Source: Siphonodentalium dalli (taxonomy: Eukaryota; Mollusca; Scaphopoda; Gadilida; Siphonodentaliidae). Taken from it: DNA of 64,000 nt. The notes beneath the pieces were generated by a model, which was not told the DNA's origin, searched no databases, and saw nothing but the letters and a program-made list of their open reading frames with translations. Shown in pieces: positions 21,601 to 35,096 of this stretch; within the stretch, counting starts at the first letter, position 1, and each line of letters begins with the position of its first letter. Where the stretch lies: assembly GCA_032622095.1 (NCBI GenBank), contig CP136062.1:2108001-2172000 (forward strand), written 5' to 3'. Position numbers and translations under genes: made by a program.

Positions 21601-24600
21601 AGTCCCTTCGATTGCGACCATACTTACATGTCATAGTCTACATTGTACACCGATAACGATGCCGTGAATATTTTGTAAATCGGTCGAAAATTGACAGAGT
21701 TACCGACCCCTGAATGTCCAAAAATGACGCAAAAATCCTTGTGTCCACAACTCCTCCCAGACCGATGCTCGGACAAAGGTTGTTGTTATCAATTAACGAT
21801 CGGTATGCACGAATGAGCAGGCACGCGAAATTTGGGCATCATCGGGCGAAAATTGGCTAGATGCATGCAGATTGAAGTGCTAACATTTGACACTTATACA
21901 AGTTTAGAACCCGTTAACGCAGATGAATGGGGTTGGTGTCATTCGACGGGGATTATCGAGGCGAATACAATGATGTCAGATTGAAAATAATATTTCGGCG
22001 AATAGCTGAGATATGGTCATTTTTTCGAAGTTATGTGTGGATATTCACACGCAAATATGCCTATCGTGTAGATCTCACGAAGACGAACTCAATGACACCA
22101 GTCGCAACACTCTAGCTTAAAAACCGACTGAGATAGAGAGGTTTTATCACCAAGTCACCTATTGTCGCGGTAATGGCATTTTCGCATAGAAATGGCTCCA
22201 CTGAACTCAGAAATGCCAATATTACTTATGCTGACCATCACAAACAATTTCAGCAGGTACATTATTATACTTCCATATTTTAATATGGGAGTATATTGTA
22301 TTTCTGTTGACCCAGTTTTCCGTTTAATTGCAAGTATTCCGAAACTAATGACAGTAGGAACGCAAAATTTTCAGGAAATGTAGGCACCTAAGAGTTACTG
22401 AAGTTATAGGTATCCCCAGTTCGGCCCAACTTTTCTTTAAGGGGTTATCGCACTTTTAAAAAAAATATTTTATTTTTCTCTATTATTATTCTTCTTCTTC
22501 CTAGTGAAAGCGTACCCTTATATCTCAGGAACCGCTAAATGTAGAACGCTGAAATTTTCTGGGTTTGTACAACTCCCACAGTAGACGGAAGTGTTTCTAT
22601 TGCGAATTTTGTCCGTTCTTGATTTATGGAGTTATGGGCCTTAAACCGGCCTCTCGCATTTATCGACAACTGTAGGGTATATCTCGAACGCATTGAGGCA
22701 GTGGAACGGGACAAATGTTATGATGTAGAGAAACTTAAACGTGGTTCAGTTCCACAAAATGGACGTTGTCCGATTATTAACCGTGGAGTGGGGGACGGTG
22801 TTCAAAGTCGTAAAAAATAAAGTCCCTTCGATTGCGACCATACTTACATGTCATAGTCTACATTGTACACCGATAACGATGCCGTGAATATTTTGTAAAT
22901 CGGTCGAAAATTGACAGAGTTACCGACCCCTGAATGTCCAAAAATGACGCAAAAATCCTTGTGTCCACAACTCCTCCCAGACCGATGCTCGGACAAAGGT
23001 TGTTGTTATCAATTAACGATCGGTATGCACGAATGAGCAGGCACGCGAAATTTGGGCATCATCGGGCGAAAATTGGCTAGATGCATGCAGATTGAAGTGC
23101 TGAAATTTGACACTTATACAAGTTTAGAACCCGTTAACGCAGATGAATGGGGTTGGTGTCATTCGACGGGGATTATCGAGGCGAATACAATGATGTCAGA
23201 TTGAAAATAATATTTCGGCGAATAGCTGAGATATGGTCATTTTTTCGAAGTTATGTGTGGATATTCACACGCAAATATGCCTATCGTGTAGATCTCACGA
23301 AGACGAACTCAATGACACCAGTCGCAACACTCTAGCTTAAAAACCGACTGAGATAGAGAGGTTTTATCACCAAGTCACCTATTGTCGCGGTAATGGCATT
23401 TTCGCATAGAAATGGCTCCACTGAACTCAGAAATGCCAATATTACTTATGCTGACCATCACAAACAATTTCAGCAGGTACATTATTATACTTCCATATTT
23501 TAATATGGGAGTATATTGTATTTCTGTTGACCCAGTTTTCCGTTTAATTGCAAGTATTCCGAAACTAATGACAGTAAGAACGCAAAATTTTCAGGAAATG
23601 TAGGCACCTAAGAGTTACTGAAGTTATAGGTATCCCCAGTTCGGCCCAACTTTTCTTTAAGGGGTTATCGCACTTTTTAAAAAAATAATTTATTTTTCTC
23701 TATTATTATTCTTCTTCTTCCTAGTAAAAGCGTACCCTTATATCTCAGGAACCGCTAAATGTAGAACGCTGAAATTTTCTGGGTTTGTACAACTCCCACA
23801 GTAGACGGAAGTGTTTCTATTGCGAATTTTGTCCGTTCTTGATTTATGGAGTTATGGGCCTTAAACCGGCCTCTCGCATTTATCGACAACTGTAGGGTAT
23901 ATCTCGAACGCATTGAGGCAGTGGAACGGGACAAATGTTATGATGTAGAGAAACTTAAACGTGGTTCAGTTCCACAAAATGGACGTTGTCCGATTATTAA
24001 CCGTGGAGTGGGGGACGGTGTTCAAAGTCGTAAAAAATAAAGTCCCTTCGATTGCGACCATACTTACATGTCATAGTCTACATTGTACACCGATAACGAT
24101 GCCGTGAATATTTTGTAAATCGGTCGAAAATTGACAGAGTTACCGACCCCTGAATGTCCAAAAATGACGCAAAAATCCTTGTGTCCACAACTCCTCCCAG
24201 ACCGATGCTCGGACAAAGGTTGTTGTTATCAATTAACGATCGGTATGCACGAATGAGCAGGCACGCGAAATTTGGGCATCATCGGGCGAAAATTGGCTAG
24301 ATGCATGCAGATTGAAGTGCTGAAATTTGACACTTATACAAGTTTAGAACCCGTTAACGCAGATGAATGGGGTTGGTGTCATTCGACGGGGATTATCGAG
24401 GCGAATACAATGATGTCAGATTGAAAATAATATTTCGGCGAATAGCTGAGATATGGTCATTTTTTCGAAGTTATGTGTGGATATTCACACGCAAATATGC
24501 CTATCGTGTAGATCTCACGAAGACGAACTCAATGACACCAGTCGCAACACTCTAGCTTAAAAACCGACTGAGATAGAGAGGTTTTATCACCAAGTCACCT

Positions 24601-27600
24601 ATTGTCGCGGTAATGGCATTTTCGCATAGAAATGGCTCCACTGAACTCAGAAATGCCAATATTACTTATGCTGACCATCACAAACAATTTCAGCAGGTAC
24701 ATTATTATACTTCCATATTTTAATATGGGAGTATATTGTATTTCTGTTGACCCAGTTTTCCGTTTAATTGCAAGTATTCCGAAACTAATGACAGTAAGAA
24801 CGCAAAATTTTCAGGAAATGTAGGCACCTAAGAGTTACTGAAGTTATAGGTATCCCCAGTTCGGCCCAACTTTTCTTTAAGGGGTTATCGCACTTTTTAA
24901 AAAAATAATTTATTTTTCTCTATTATTATTCTTCTTCTTCCTAGTAAAAGCGTACCCTTATATCTCAGGAACCGCTAAATGTAGAACGCTGAAATTTTCT
25001 GGGTTTGTACAACTCCCACAGTAGACGGAAGTGTTTCTATTGCGAATTTTGTCCGTTCTTGATTTATGGAGTTATGGGCCTTAAACCGGCCTCTCGCATT
25101 TATCGACAACTGTAGGGTATATCTCGAACGCATTGAGGCAGTGGAACGGGACAAATGTTATGATGTAGAGAAACTTAAACGTGGTTCAGTTCCACAAAAT
25201 GGACGTTGTCCGATTATTAACCGTGGAGTGGGGGACGGTGTTCAAAGTCGTAAAAAATAAAGTCCCTTCGATTGCGACCATACTTACATGTCATAGTCTA
25301 CATTGTACACCGATAACGATGCCGTGAATATTTTGTAAATCGGTCGAAAATTGACAGAGTTACCGACCCCTGAATGTCCAAAAATGACGCAAAAATCCTT
25401 GTGTCCACAACTCCTCCCAGACCGATGCTCGGACAAAGGTTGTTGTTATCAATTAACGATCGGTATGCACGAATGAGCAGGCACGCGAAATTTGGGCATC
25501 ATCGGGCGAAAATTGGCTAGATGCATGCAGATTGAAGTGCTGAAATTTGACACTTATACAAGTTTAGAACCCGTTAACGCAGATGAATGGGGTTGGTGTC
25601 ATTCGACGGGGATTATCGAGGCGAATACAATGATGTCAGATTGAAAATAATATTTCGGCGAATAGCTGAGATATGGTCATTTTTTCGAAGTTATGTGTGG
25701 ATATTCACACGCAAATATGCCTATCGTGTAGATCTCACGAAGACGAACTCAATGACACCAGTCGCAACACTCTAGCTTAAAAACCGACTGAGATAGAGAG
25801 GTTTTATCACCAAGTCACCTATTGTCGCGGTAATGGCATTTTCGCATAGAAATGGCTCCACTGAACTCAGAAATGCCAATATTACTTATGCTGACCATCA
25901 CAAACAATTTCAGCAGGTACATTATTATACTTCCATATTTTAATATGGGAGTATATTGTATTTCTGTTGACCCAGTTTTCCGTTTAATTGCAAGTATTCC
26001 GAAACTAATGACAGTAAGAACGCAAAATTTTCAGGAAATGTAGGCACCTAAGAGTTACTGAAGTTATAGGTATCCCCAGTTCGGCCCAACTTTTCTTTAA
26101 GGGGTTATCGCACTTTTTAAAAAAATAATTTATTTTTCTCTATTATTATTCTTCTTCTTCCTAGTAAAAGCGTACCCTTATATCTCAGGAACCGCTAAAT
26201 GTAGAACGCTGAAATTTTCTGGGTTTGTACAACTCCCACAGTAGACGGAAGTGTTTCTATTGCGAATTTTGTCCGTTCTTGATTTATGGAGTTATGGGCC
26301 TTAAACCGGCCTCTCGCATTTATCGACAACTGTAGGGTATATCTCGAACGCATTGAGGCAGTGGAACGGGACAAATGTTATGATGTAGAGAAACTTAAAC
26401 GTGGTTCAGTTCCACAAAATGGACGTTGTCCGATTATTAACCGTGGAGTGGGGGACGGTGTTCAAAGTCGTAAAAAATAAAGTCCCTTCGATTGCGACCA
26501 TACTTACATGTCATAGTCTACATTGTACACCGATAACGATGCCGTGAATATTTTGTAAATCGGTCGAAAATTGACAGAGTTACCGACCCCTGAATGTCCA
26601 AAAATGACGCAAAAATCCTTGTGTCCACAACTCCTCCCAGACCGATGCTCGGACAAAGGTTGTTGTTATCAATTAACGATCGGTATGCACGAATGAGCAG
26701 GCACGCGAAATTTGGGCATCATCGGGCGAAAATTGGCTAGATGCATGCAGATTGAAGTGCTGAAATTTGACACTTATACAAGTTTAGAACCCGTTAACGC
26801 AGATGAATGGGGTTGGTGTCATTCGACGGGGATTATCGAGGCGAATACAATGATGTCAGATTGAAAATAATATTGCGGCGAATAGCTGAGATATGGTCAT
26901 TTTTTCGAAGTTATGTGTGGATATTCACACGCAAATATGCCTATCGTGTAGATCTCACGAAGACGAACTCAATGACACCAGTCGCAACACTCTAGCTTAA
27001 AAACCGACTGAGATAGAGAGGTTTTATCACCAAGTCACCTATTGTCGCGGTAATGGCATTTTCGCATAGAAATGGCTCCACTGAACTCAGAAATGCCAAT
27101 ATTACTTATGCTGACCATCACAAACAATTTCAGCAGGTACATTATTATACTTCCATATTTTAATATGGGAGTATATTGTATTTCTGTTGACCCAGTTTTC
27201 CGTTTAATTGCAAGTATTCCGAAACTAATGACAGTAAGAACGCAAAATTTTCAGGAAATGTAGGCACCTAAGAGTTACTGAAGTTATAGGTATCCCCAGT
27301 TCGGCCCAACTTTTCTTTAAGGGGTTATCGCACTTTTTAAAAAAATAATTTATTTTTCTCTATTATTATTCTTCTTCTTCCTAGTAAAAGCGTACCCTTA
27401 TATCTCAGGAACCGCTAAATGTAGAACGCTGAAATTTTCTGGGTTTGTACAACTCCCACAGTAGACGGAAGTGTTTCTATTGCGAATTTTGTCCGTTCTT
27501 GATTTATGGAGTTATGGGCCTTAAACCGGCCTCTCGCATTTATCGACAACTGTAGGGTATATCTCGAACGCATTGAGGCAGTGGAACGGGACAAATGTTA

Positions 27601-30600
27601 TGATGTAGAGAAACTTAAACGTGGTTCAGTTCCACAAAATGGACGTTGTCCGATTATTAACCGTGGAGTGGGGGACGGTGTTCAAAGTCGTAAAAAATAA
27701 AGTCCCTTCGATTGCGACCATACTTACATGTCATAGTCTACATTGTACACCGATAACGATGCCGTGAATATTTTGTAAATCGGTCGAAAATTGACAGAGT
27801 TACCGACCCCTGAATGTCCAAAAATGACGCAAAAATCCTTGTGTCCACAACTCCTCCCAGACCGATGCTCGGACAAAGGTTGTTGTTATCAATTAACGAT
27901 CGGTATGCACGAATGAGCAGGCACGCGAAATTTGGGCATCATCGGGCGAAAATTGGCTAGATGCATGCAGATTGAAGTGCTGAAATTTGACACTTATACA
28001 AGTTTAGAACCCGTTAACGCAGATGAATGGGGTTGGTGTCATTCGACGGGGATTATCGAGGCGAATACAATGATGTCAGATTGAAAATAATATTTCGGCG
28101 AATAGCTGAGATATGGTCATTTTTTCGAAGTTATGTGTGGATATTCACACGCAAATATGCCTATCGTGTAGATCTCACGAAGACGAACTCAATGACACCA
28201 GTCGCAACACTCTAGCTTAAAAACCGACTGAGATAGAGAGGTTTTATCACCAAGTCACCTATTGTCGCGGTAATGGCATTTTCGCATAGAAATGGCTCCA
28301 CTGAACTCAGAAATGCCAATATTACTTATGCTGACCATCACAAACAATTTCAGCAGGTACATTATTATACTTCCATATTTTAATATGGGAGTATATTGTA
28401 TTTCTGTTGACCCAGTTTTCCGTTTAATTGCAAGTATTCCGAAACTAATGACAGTAAGAACGCAAAATTTTCAGGAAATGTAGGCACCTAAGAGTTACTG
28501 AAGTTATAGGTATCCCCAGTTCGGCCCAACTTTTCTTTAAGGGGTTATCGCACTTTTTAAAAAAATAATTTATTTTTCTCTATTATTATTCTTCTTCTTC
28601 CTAGTAAAAGCGTACCCTTATATCTCAGGAACCGCTAAATGTAGAACGCTGAAATTTTCTGGGTTTGTACAACTCCCACAGTAGACGGAAGTGTTTCTAT
28701 TGCGAATTTTGTCCGTTCTTGATTTATGGAGTTATGGGCCTTAAACCGGCCTCTCGCATTTATCGACAACTGTAGGGTATATCTCGAACGCATTGAGGCA
28801 GTGGAACGGGACAAATGTTATGATGTAGAGAAACTTAAACGTGGTTCAGTTCCACAAAATGGACGTTGTCCGATTATTAACCGTGGAGTGGGGGACGGTG
28901 TTCAAAGTCGTAAAAAATAAAGTCCCTTCGATTGCGACCATACTTACATGTCATAGTCTACATTGTACACCGATAACGATGCCGTGAATATTTTGTAAAT
29001 CGGTCGAAAATTGACAGAGTTACCGACCCCTGAATGTCCAAAAATGACGCAAAAATCCTTGTGTCCACAACTCCTCCCAGACCGATGCTCGGACAAAGGT
29101 TGTTGTTATCAATTAACGATCGGTATGCACGAATGAGCAGGCACGCGAAATTTGGGCATCATCGGGCGAAAATTGGCTAGATGCATGCAGATTGAAGTGC
29201 TGAAATTTGACACTTATACAAGTTTAGAACCCGTTAACGCAGATGAATGGGGTTGGTGTCATTCGACGGGGATTATCGAGGCGAATACAATGATGTCAGA
29301 TTGAAAATAATATTGCGGCGAATAGCTGAGATATGGTCATTTTTTCGAAGTTATGTGTGGATATTCACACGCAAATATGCCTATCGTGTAGATCTCACGA
29401 AGACGAACTCAATGACACCAGTCGCAACACTCTAGCTTAAAAACCGACTGAGATAGAGAGGTTTTATCACCAAGTCACCTATTGTCGCGGTAATGGCATT
29501 TTCGCATAGAAATGGCTCCACTGAACTCAGAAATGCCAATATTACTTATGCTGACCATCACAAACAATTTCAGCAGGTACATTATTATACTTCCATATTT
29601 TAATATGGGAGTATATTGTATTTCTGTTGACCCAGTTTTCCGTTTAATTGCAAGTATTCCGAAACTAATGACAGTAAGAACGCAAAATTTTCAGGAAATG
29701 TAGGCACCTAAGAGTTACTGAAGTTATAGGTATCCCCAGTTCGGCCCAACTTTTCTTTAAGGGGTTATCGCACTTTTTAAAAAAATAATTTATTTTTCTC
29801 TATTATTATTCTTCTTCTTCCTAGTAAAAGCGTACCCTTATATCTCAGGAACCGCTAAATGTAGAACGCTGAAATTTTCTGGGTTTGTACAACTCCCACA
29901 GTAGACGGAAGTGTTTCTATTGCGAATTTTGTCCGTTCTTGATTTATGGAGTTATGGGCCTTAAACCGGCCTCTCGCATTTATCGACAACTGTAGGGTAT
30001 ATCTCGAACGCATTGAGGCAGTGGAACGGGACAAATGTTATGATGTAGAGAAACTTAAACGTGGTTCAGTTCCACAAAATGGACGTTGTCCGATTATTAA
30101 CCGTGGAGTGGGGGACGGTGTTCAAAGTCGTAAAAAATAAAGTCCCTTCGATTGCGACCATACTTACATGTCATAGTCTACATTGTACACCGATAACGAT
30201 GCCGTGAATATTTTGTAAATCGGTCGAAAATTGACAGAGTTACCGACCCCTGAATGTCCAAAAATGACGCAAAAATCCTTGTGTCCACAACTCCTCCCAG
30301 ACCGATGCTCGGACAAAGGTTGTTGTTATCAATTAACGATCGGTATGCACGAATGAGCAGGCACGCGAAATTTGGGCATCATCGGGCGAAAATTGGCTAG
30401 ATGCATGCAGATTGAAGTGCTGAAATTTGACACTTATACAAGTTTAGAACCCGTTAACGCAGATGAATGGGGTTGGTGTCATTCGACGGGGATTATCGAG
30501 GCGAATACAATGATGTCAGATTGAAAATAATATTTCGGCGAATAGCTGAGATATGGTCATTTTTTCGAAGTTATGTGTGGATATTCACACGCAAATATGC

Positions 30601-31483
30601 CTATCGTGTAGATCTCACGAAGACGAACTCAATGACACCAGTCGCAACACTCTAGCTTAAAAACCGACTGAGATAGAGAGGTTTTATCACCAAGTCACCT
30701 ATTGTCGCGGTAATGGCATTTTCGCATAGAAATGGCTCCACTGAACTCAGAAATGCCAATATTACTTATGCTGACCATCACAAACAATTTCAGCAGGTAC
30801 ATTATTATACTTCCATATTTTAATATGGGAGTATATTGTATTTCTGTTGACCCAGTTTTCCGTTTAATTGCAAGTATTCCGAAACTAATGACAGTAAGAA
30901 CGCAAAATTTTCAGGAAATGTAGGCACCTAAGAGTTACTGAAGTTATAGGTATCCCCAGTTCGGCCCAACTTTTCTTTAAGGGGTTATCGCACTTTTTAA
31001 AAAAATAATTTATTTTTCTCTATTATTATTCTTCTTCTTCCTAGTAAAAGCGTACCCTTATATCTCAGGAACCGCTAAATGTAGAACGCTGAAATTTTCT
31101 GGGTTTGTACAACTCCCACAGTAGACGGAAGTGTTTCTATTGCGAATTTTGTCCGTTCTTGATTTATGGAGTTATGGGCCTTAAACCGGCCTCTCGCATT
31201 TATCGACAACTGTAGGGTATATCTCGAACGCATTGAGGCAGTGGAACGGGACAAATGTTATGATGTAGAGAAACTTAAACGTGGTTCAGTTCCACAAAAT
31301 GGACGTTGTCCGATTATTAACCGTGGAGTGGGGGACGGTGTTCAAAGTCGTAAAAAATAAAGTCCCTTCGATTGCGACCATACTTACATGTCATAGTCTA
31401 CATTGTACACCGATAACGATGCCGTGAATATTTTGTAAATCGGTCGAAAATTGACAGAGTTACCGACCCCTGAATGTCCAAAA
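18605..31483 (+). repeat. Array A: 1220-bp satellite-like unit, 10.6 near-identical copies
   Basis: Units start at 18605, 19825, 21045, 22265, 23485, 24705, 25925, 27145, 28365, 29585 and 30805; the last is cut at about 31483. Every complete unit is exactly 1220 bp. Each begins with a hairpin (TATACTTCCATATT, TT, AATATGGGAGTATA; one T-G mismatch), followed by a T/A-rich and TTC-rich tract, then GAGTTATGGGCC and GAGTTACCGACCCC segments. Differences are few and mark subtypes. Short open frames of 62-66 codons recur only because the DNA is repeated. The sharp unit identity suggests recent amplification or homogenisation. Confidence 0.97.
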
Positions 31484-33011
31484 TAATAAATTTCTCTCCC
31501 TAATGAAGGAAAATGGCTGTTGGAGGAGCTAGAGCGCAGGAGAGTGTGAGACCAGCCCCGGAAAAGCGGTGGGACCAAGCAGGGGTTGTGAGACCAGACC
31601 GAGTGGTGAGACCAACCAGACCGGTGGCGGATGTAAACGGCAGATTTAGCAAAAAAAAAAACAAAAACAAAAAACAAAAAACAAGTCCAGCGCTGTCAAT
31701 TTTTTATTGCATGCTCCGAATTGGAAGAGTGATGCGGACCCGAATATACCACTTGTTAGTTTTTAGGTCGGACCGTTACCGACCTACGACCGGGACAAAA
31801 AATGATCTATTTATAGCATCAAATCTAAACAGGCTTATTATTGAGCAAGATTGATACGGTACCAGATACGGCGGTATCCAGTTGTTACAATTCCAAAGTT
31901 TGACCACTCTAGTATCAAAGCAACCTGTCCAAAAGCGACCTCGCTTCAGGTGGGTTCAAACTTTTGACAAATTTCAACGAAAATCAAAGGGGGGAAATTT
32001 TTCAAAAAATTAGACATCAAGATAAAAAAAATTTGATAAATGGATGTGATAGCTAATGATCATGCGCAACTTAGTCATGTCTGCTTCAATCGCCCTAAAG
32101 CCGAAGGTTTACTCTTGGCGAGGCTTTATAATCTAAATGAGAATAGTTAAGTGCTGTATCACTAACCTATTTTTCCTGCCAAATCGAAAAGGACTAACGA
32201 AAGAGCGAGCTAACGCAGGACCAGGTATTTTGATATACCGTAGATAATTTCCCAAACTTTGAGCGTTCTACTATATAAGCAACCTGCCCAGCAGAGAGCT
32301 CGCATTCGGGTGGGTCCAAATATGAAAATTCCACGGAAAACGAAAGGTGAGAAAATAATCCAAAAATCAAACATGGGGATATAACGTTTTTGATGAGTGG
32401 ATGTTATTAGGAGTATCAACGCGCCACTTGAGTGCGATTTCCTGAGTTTTGGAGCGAAATGTTTACTCATGACGACGCTATAATTATATCGTAAAACGTA
32501 CGTACCACTAACTTAATCGTATCTTGTATGTGATCATGCCAACAATATTTACCGTTTATATTCAAGACAAATAGTATGACTATTTGTGTACTCAATTGTC
32601 TTGTCCGCATTGTGATACAAATTACAATGTCTGTAATTTGGCAGACGTGTCTGTATTCTTTGTACGTGTACAGACATACCTAATGCTATTGAATTATTGA
32701 AGCAGTCTCATATTTCAGAAGTATAGGGCAATCACATGCTACTATTTAGTCACGTAAATTGAATTTTCCCAGATATAACTCGACTTCAAACATTCACTGG
32801 TAAAAGTACTTGTGCACAAATTACCAGAGAAACACAGTACCTGAGACTTTGGTCAACTACGGATGACAGTGAAAACAAACAAACAGGTGTACACCATAAA
32901 AATCAAAACATAAAAGTAGCATCAACGCGAGAAATGGGAAGAGGGAAGAAGAAATAGATAGTGGTGAAGCGCAATACATGTAAAACGAGAATCATTACAA
33001 ACCTTTAATTA
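31484..33011 (+). repeat. Tail module of element I
   Basis: Begins where the last A unit breaks off, with GTGAGACCAG repeats, GGCGGATGTAAACGGCAGAT, and an A-rich tract (31650-31682). It continues with a diverged repeat of about 360 bp: CAAATCTAAACAGGCTTATT at about 31820 and CCAAATCGAAAAGGACTAAC at about 32180. Each is followed by CGCTCTACTATA-like, GCAACCTGCCCA-like and GATAAAAAC-like blocks. From 32520 the sequence is unique and AT-rich. The module is homologous to 35097-36450 and 43146-44120. No gene is visible. Confidence 0.75.
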
Positions 33012-33057
33012 TATGGAAGTATACGAATTTCCCACCGGGAATTCGAAAAGCCGCTAG
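33012..33057 (+). other. 3' terminus of element I: arm, hairpin, CTAG
   Basis: TATGGAAGTATA (33012-33023) is the inverse of the left arm of the unit hairpins. A stem CGAATTTCCC/GGGAATTCG (33024-33045, one bulged T, loop ACC) follows, then 8 nt, then CTAG at 33054-33057. The next base is T, the start of element II. Confidence 0.8.
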
Positions 33058-35096
33058 TTATACTTCCATATTTTAATATGGAAGTATATTGTTATTCAAT
33101 TTATTATTTTTTTCCAATATTATTTATTATTATTATACTAAGCAATTTTATAACCCTTATATCTCAGGAAGTATGAGAGATAGAGCGCTGGATTTTGGTA
33201 TGTTTATAGCCCTATGATAGTTGTAGTGCATCGGGCTATATAGGATTTTGTCCTAACTTGATTTGCAGAGTTATCTCCCTTTATGTGTAAAACTGGGGGT
33301 TGCAGTATCTCGAAAAGTATGAACAGCAGCAACTTGAAATTTGGACCGTATGTACAACTCAGTAGGCCCTATTGTGTCCATGCTTTACAATTTATGTCCG
33401 AGCTTTCCCTACAGAGTTGTCGCCCATGATTCGCAAAATTCGATTTATTTCATATCCTGTGTCCGCCTATAACATTCAAGGTAGCCAGATATGAGGGCTT
33501 CTATGCAGTTACTTATTAGCAACTTGCTATGAAAATAAGTTTTGAACAGGAACGGACTTATATTTTTGGGGTTTGGGTGGGGGCAAAATTTTCGAAATAT
33601 TTTTTTTCGATGATTTCAACTACTTTTACTGTCGTGTATCTATAGGACGTACTAATGATCCTCCTGAAAGAATTTTGGAAATCGGTTCAGAATTGACCAA
33701 GTTACAGATCATCGAAAATTGTATTCATACATCAATTGAGGAGAAAGTGCTTGTCACTCTATCTCCTCCTAGACGACGCACATAAACTGGATTTGGTTTA
33801 TGTGAGCGTGTTATACACAGAGAGAACACGAGTTGGTAAAATTTTGACCAAGATCGAGTGAAATTTGTCCGCACTAGGGATGGGGTCAAAATTGATAATT
33901 TTTTTGTTGTCTCAGATTTGAACCAAAATTGTTGTGAAGTATCTATAATGTGTATTGAGGGCCATTATGAGTGAATTTTGTGAATCGGTTGCCAACTGTA
34001 GAAATTGTGGCCCCTTCCTTTTTTTCAAGTTTACAGAAAATGCACTATGAATTTAAATTTCTTCAACCGATCGTCACGTGTTTGGTGTCATTCGATGGGG
34101 AATTTCCAGTACTTCAAAACGATTACCTACTTGTGGTATTACGACGATGGAGGCCAGAGATATTCGAAAAGTATGTACTGAACAACATACATATTGGCCT
34201 ACATAGTAGAATATCACCACAGTACCTTACCAGAACCCTACTAAATATTAAAGAGACATCAAATACGAACACAATGACGCAAAAATTAGCTCGATATCGC
34301 GAAAATTGGCCGAGATATGGCGAATTTGCTATCCGCGTCACCAAATTTCGAGGCATGGGTGGGGGTCACACCAGAACGCTCCAACTGAACACAGAAATGT
34401 CAATAAACCATACTATCAACATTCCAATCAATTTTGTGCGATTCCCTTATTATACTTCCATATTTTAATATGGAAGTATATTGTTATTCAATTTATTATT
34501 TTTTTCCAATATTATTTATTATTATTATACTAAGCAATTTTATAACCCTTATATCTCAGGAAGTATGAGAGATAGAGCGCTGGATTTTGGTATGTTTATA
34601 GCCCTATGATAGTTGTAGTGCATCGGGCTATATAGGATTTTGTCCTAACTTGATTTGCAGAGTTATCTCCCTTTATGTGTAAAACTGGGGGTTGCAGTAT
34701 CTCGAAAAGTATGAACAGCAGCAACTTGAAATTTGGACCGTATGTACAACTCAGTAGGCCCTATTGTGTCCATGCTTTACAATTTATGTCCGAGCTTTCC
34801 CTACAGAGTTGTCGCCCATGATTCGCAAAATTCGATTTATTTCATATCCTGTGTCCGCCTATAACATTCAAGGTAGCCAGATATGAGGGCTTCTATGCAG
34901 TTACTTATTAGCAACTTGCTATGAAAATAAGTTTTGAACAGGAACGGACTTATATTTTTGGGGTTTGGGTGGGGGCAAAATTTTCGAAATATTTTTTTTC
35001 GATGATTTCAACTACTTTTACTGTCGTGTATCTATAGGACGTACTAATGATCCTCCTGAAAGAATTTTGGAAATCGGTTCAGAATTGACCAAGTTA
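33058..35096 (+). repeat. Array C: 1392-bp unit, 1.5 copies
   Basis: Units begin at 33058 and 34450; the second stops after about 647 bp (GACCAAGTTATAACC). The hairpin is perfect: TATACTTCCATATT, TT, AATATGGAAGTATA. The two copies are identical where I compared them. Unit C is clearly related to unit B of element IV (shared CGTACTAATGATCCTCCTGA, GGGTGGGGGTCACACCAGAA). Confidence 0.9.

Larger units (their letters stand above)
17276..33057 (+). mobile_element. Element I: Helitron-like non-autonomous element with array A, 5' truncated
   Basis: Layout: truncated D unit (17276-18393), D mini-unit (18394-18604), 10.6 units of 1220 bp (18605-31483), tail module (31484-33010), right arm, hairpin and CTAG (33012-33057). 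The 3' end has the Helitron hallmark of a hairpin just before CTAG with T as the next base. Unlike canonical Helitrons, no TC 5' end is seen. The hairpin-arm/subterminal-repeat layout is closer to Helentron/HINE elements. No Rep or helicase is encoded. The next element starts at the following base. Confidence 0.75.

Noticed and set aside
18966-31360. Repeated open frames of 62-66 codons in array A
   Set aside because: They are identical only because the DNA units are nearly identical. No domains, no consistent codon bias, and the related families B, C and D do not preserve them.
18605-31483. rDNA intergenic spacer repeats
   Set aside because: No rRNA sequence in the window. The arrays are tied to Helitron-like ends instead.
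31513-31854. 113-codon frame at the start of the element I tail
   Set aside because: Passes through an A-rich tract giving poly-Lys/Asn. The homologous part of element II does not keep the frame.
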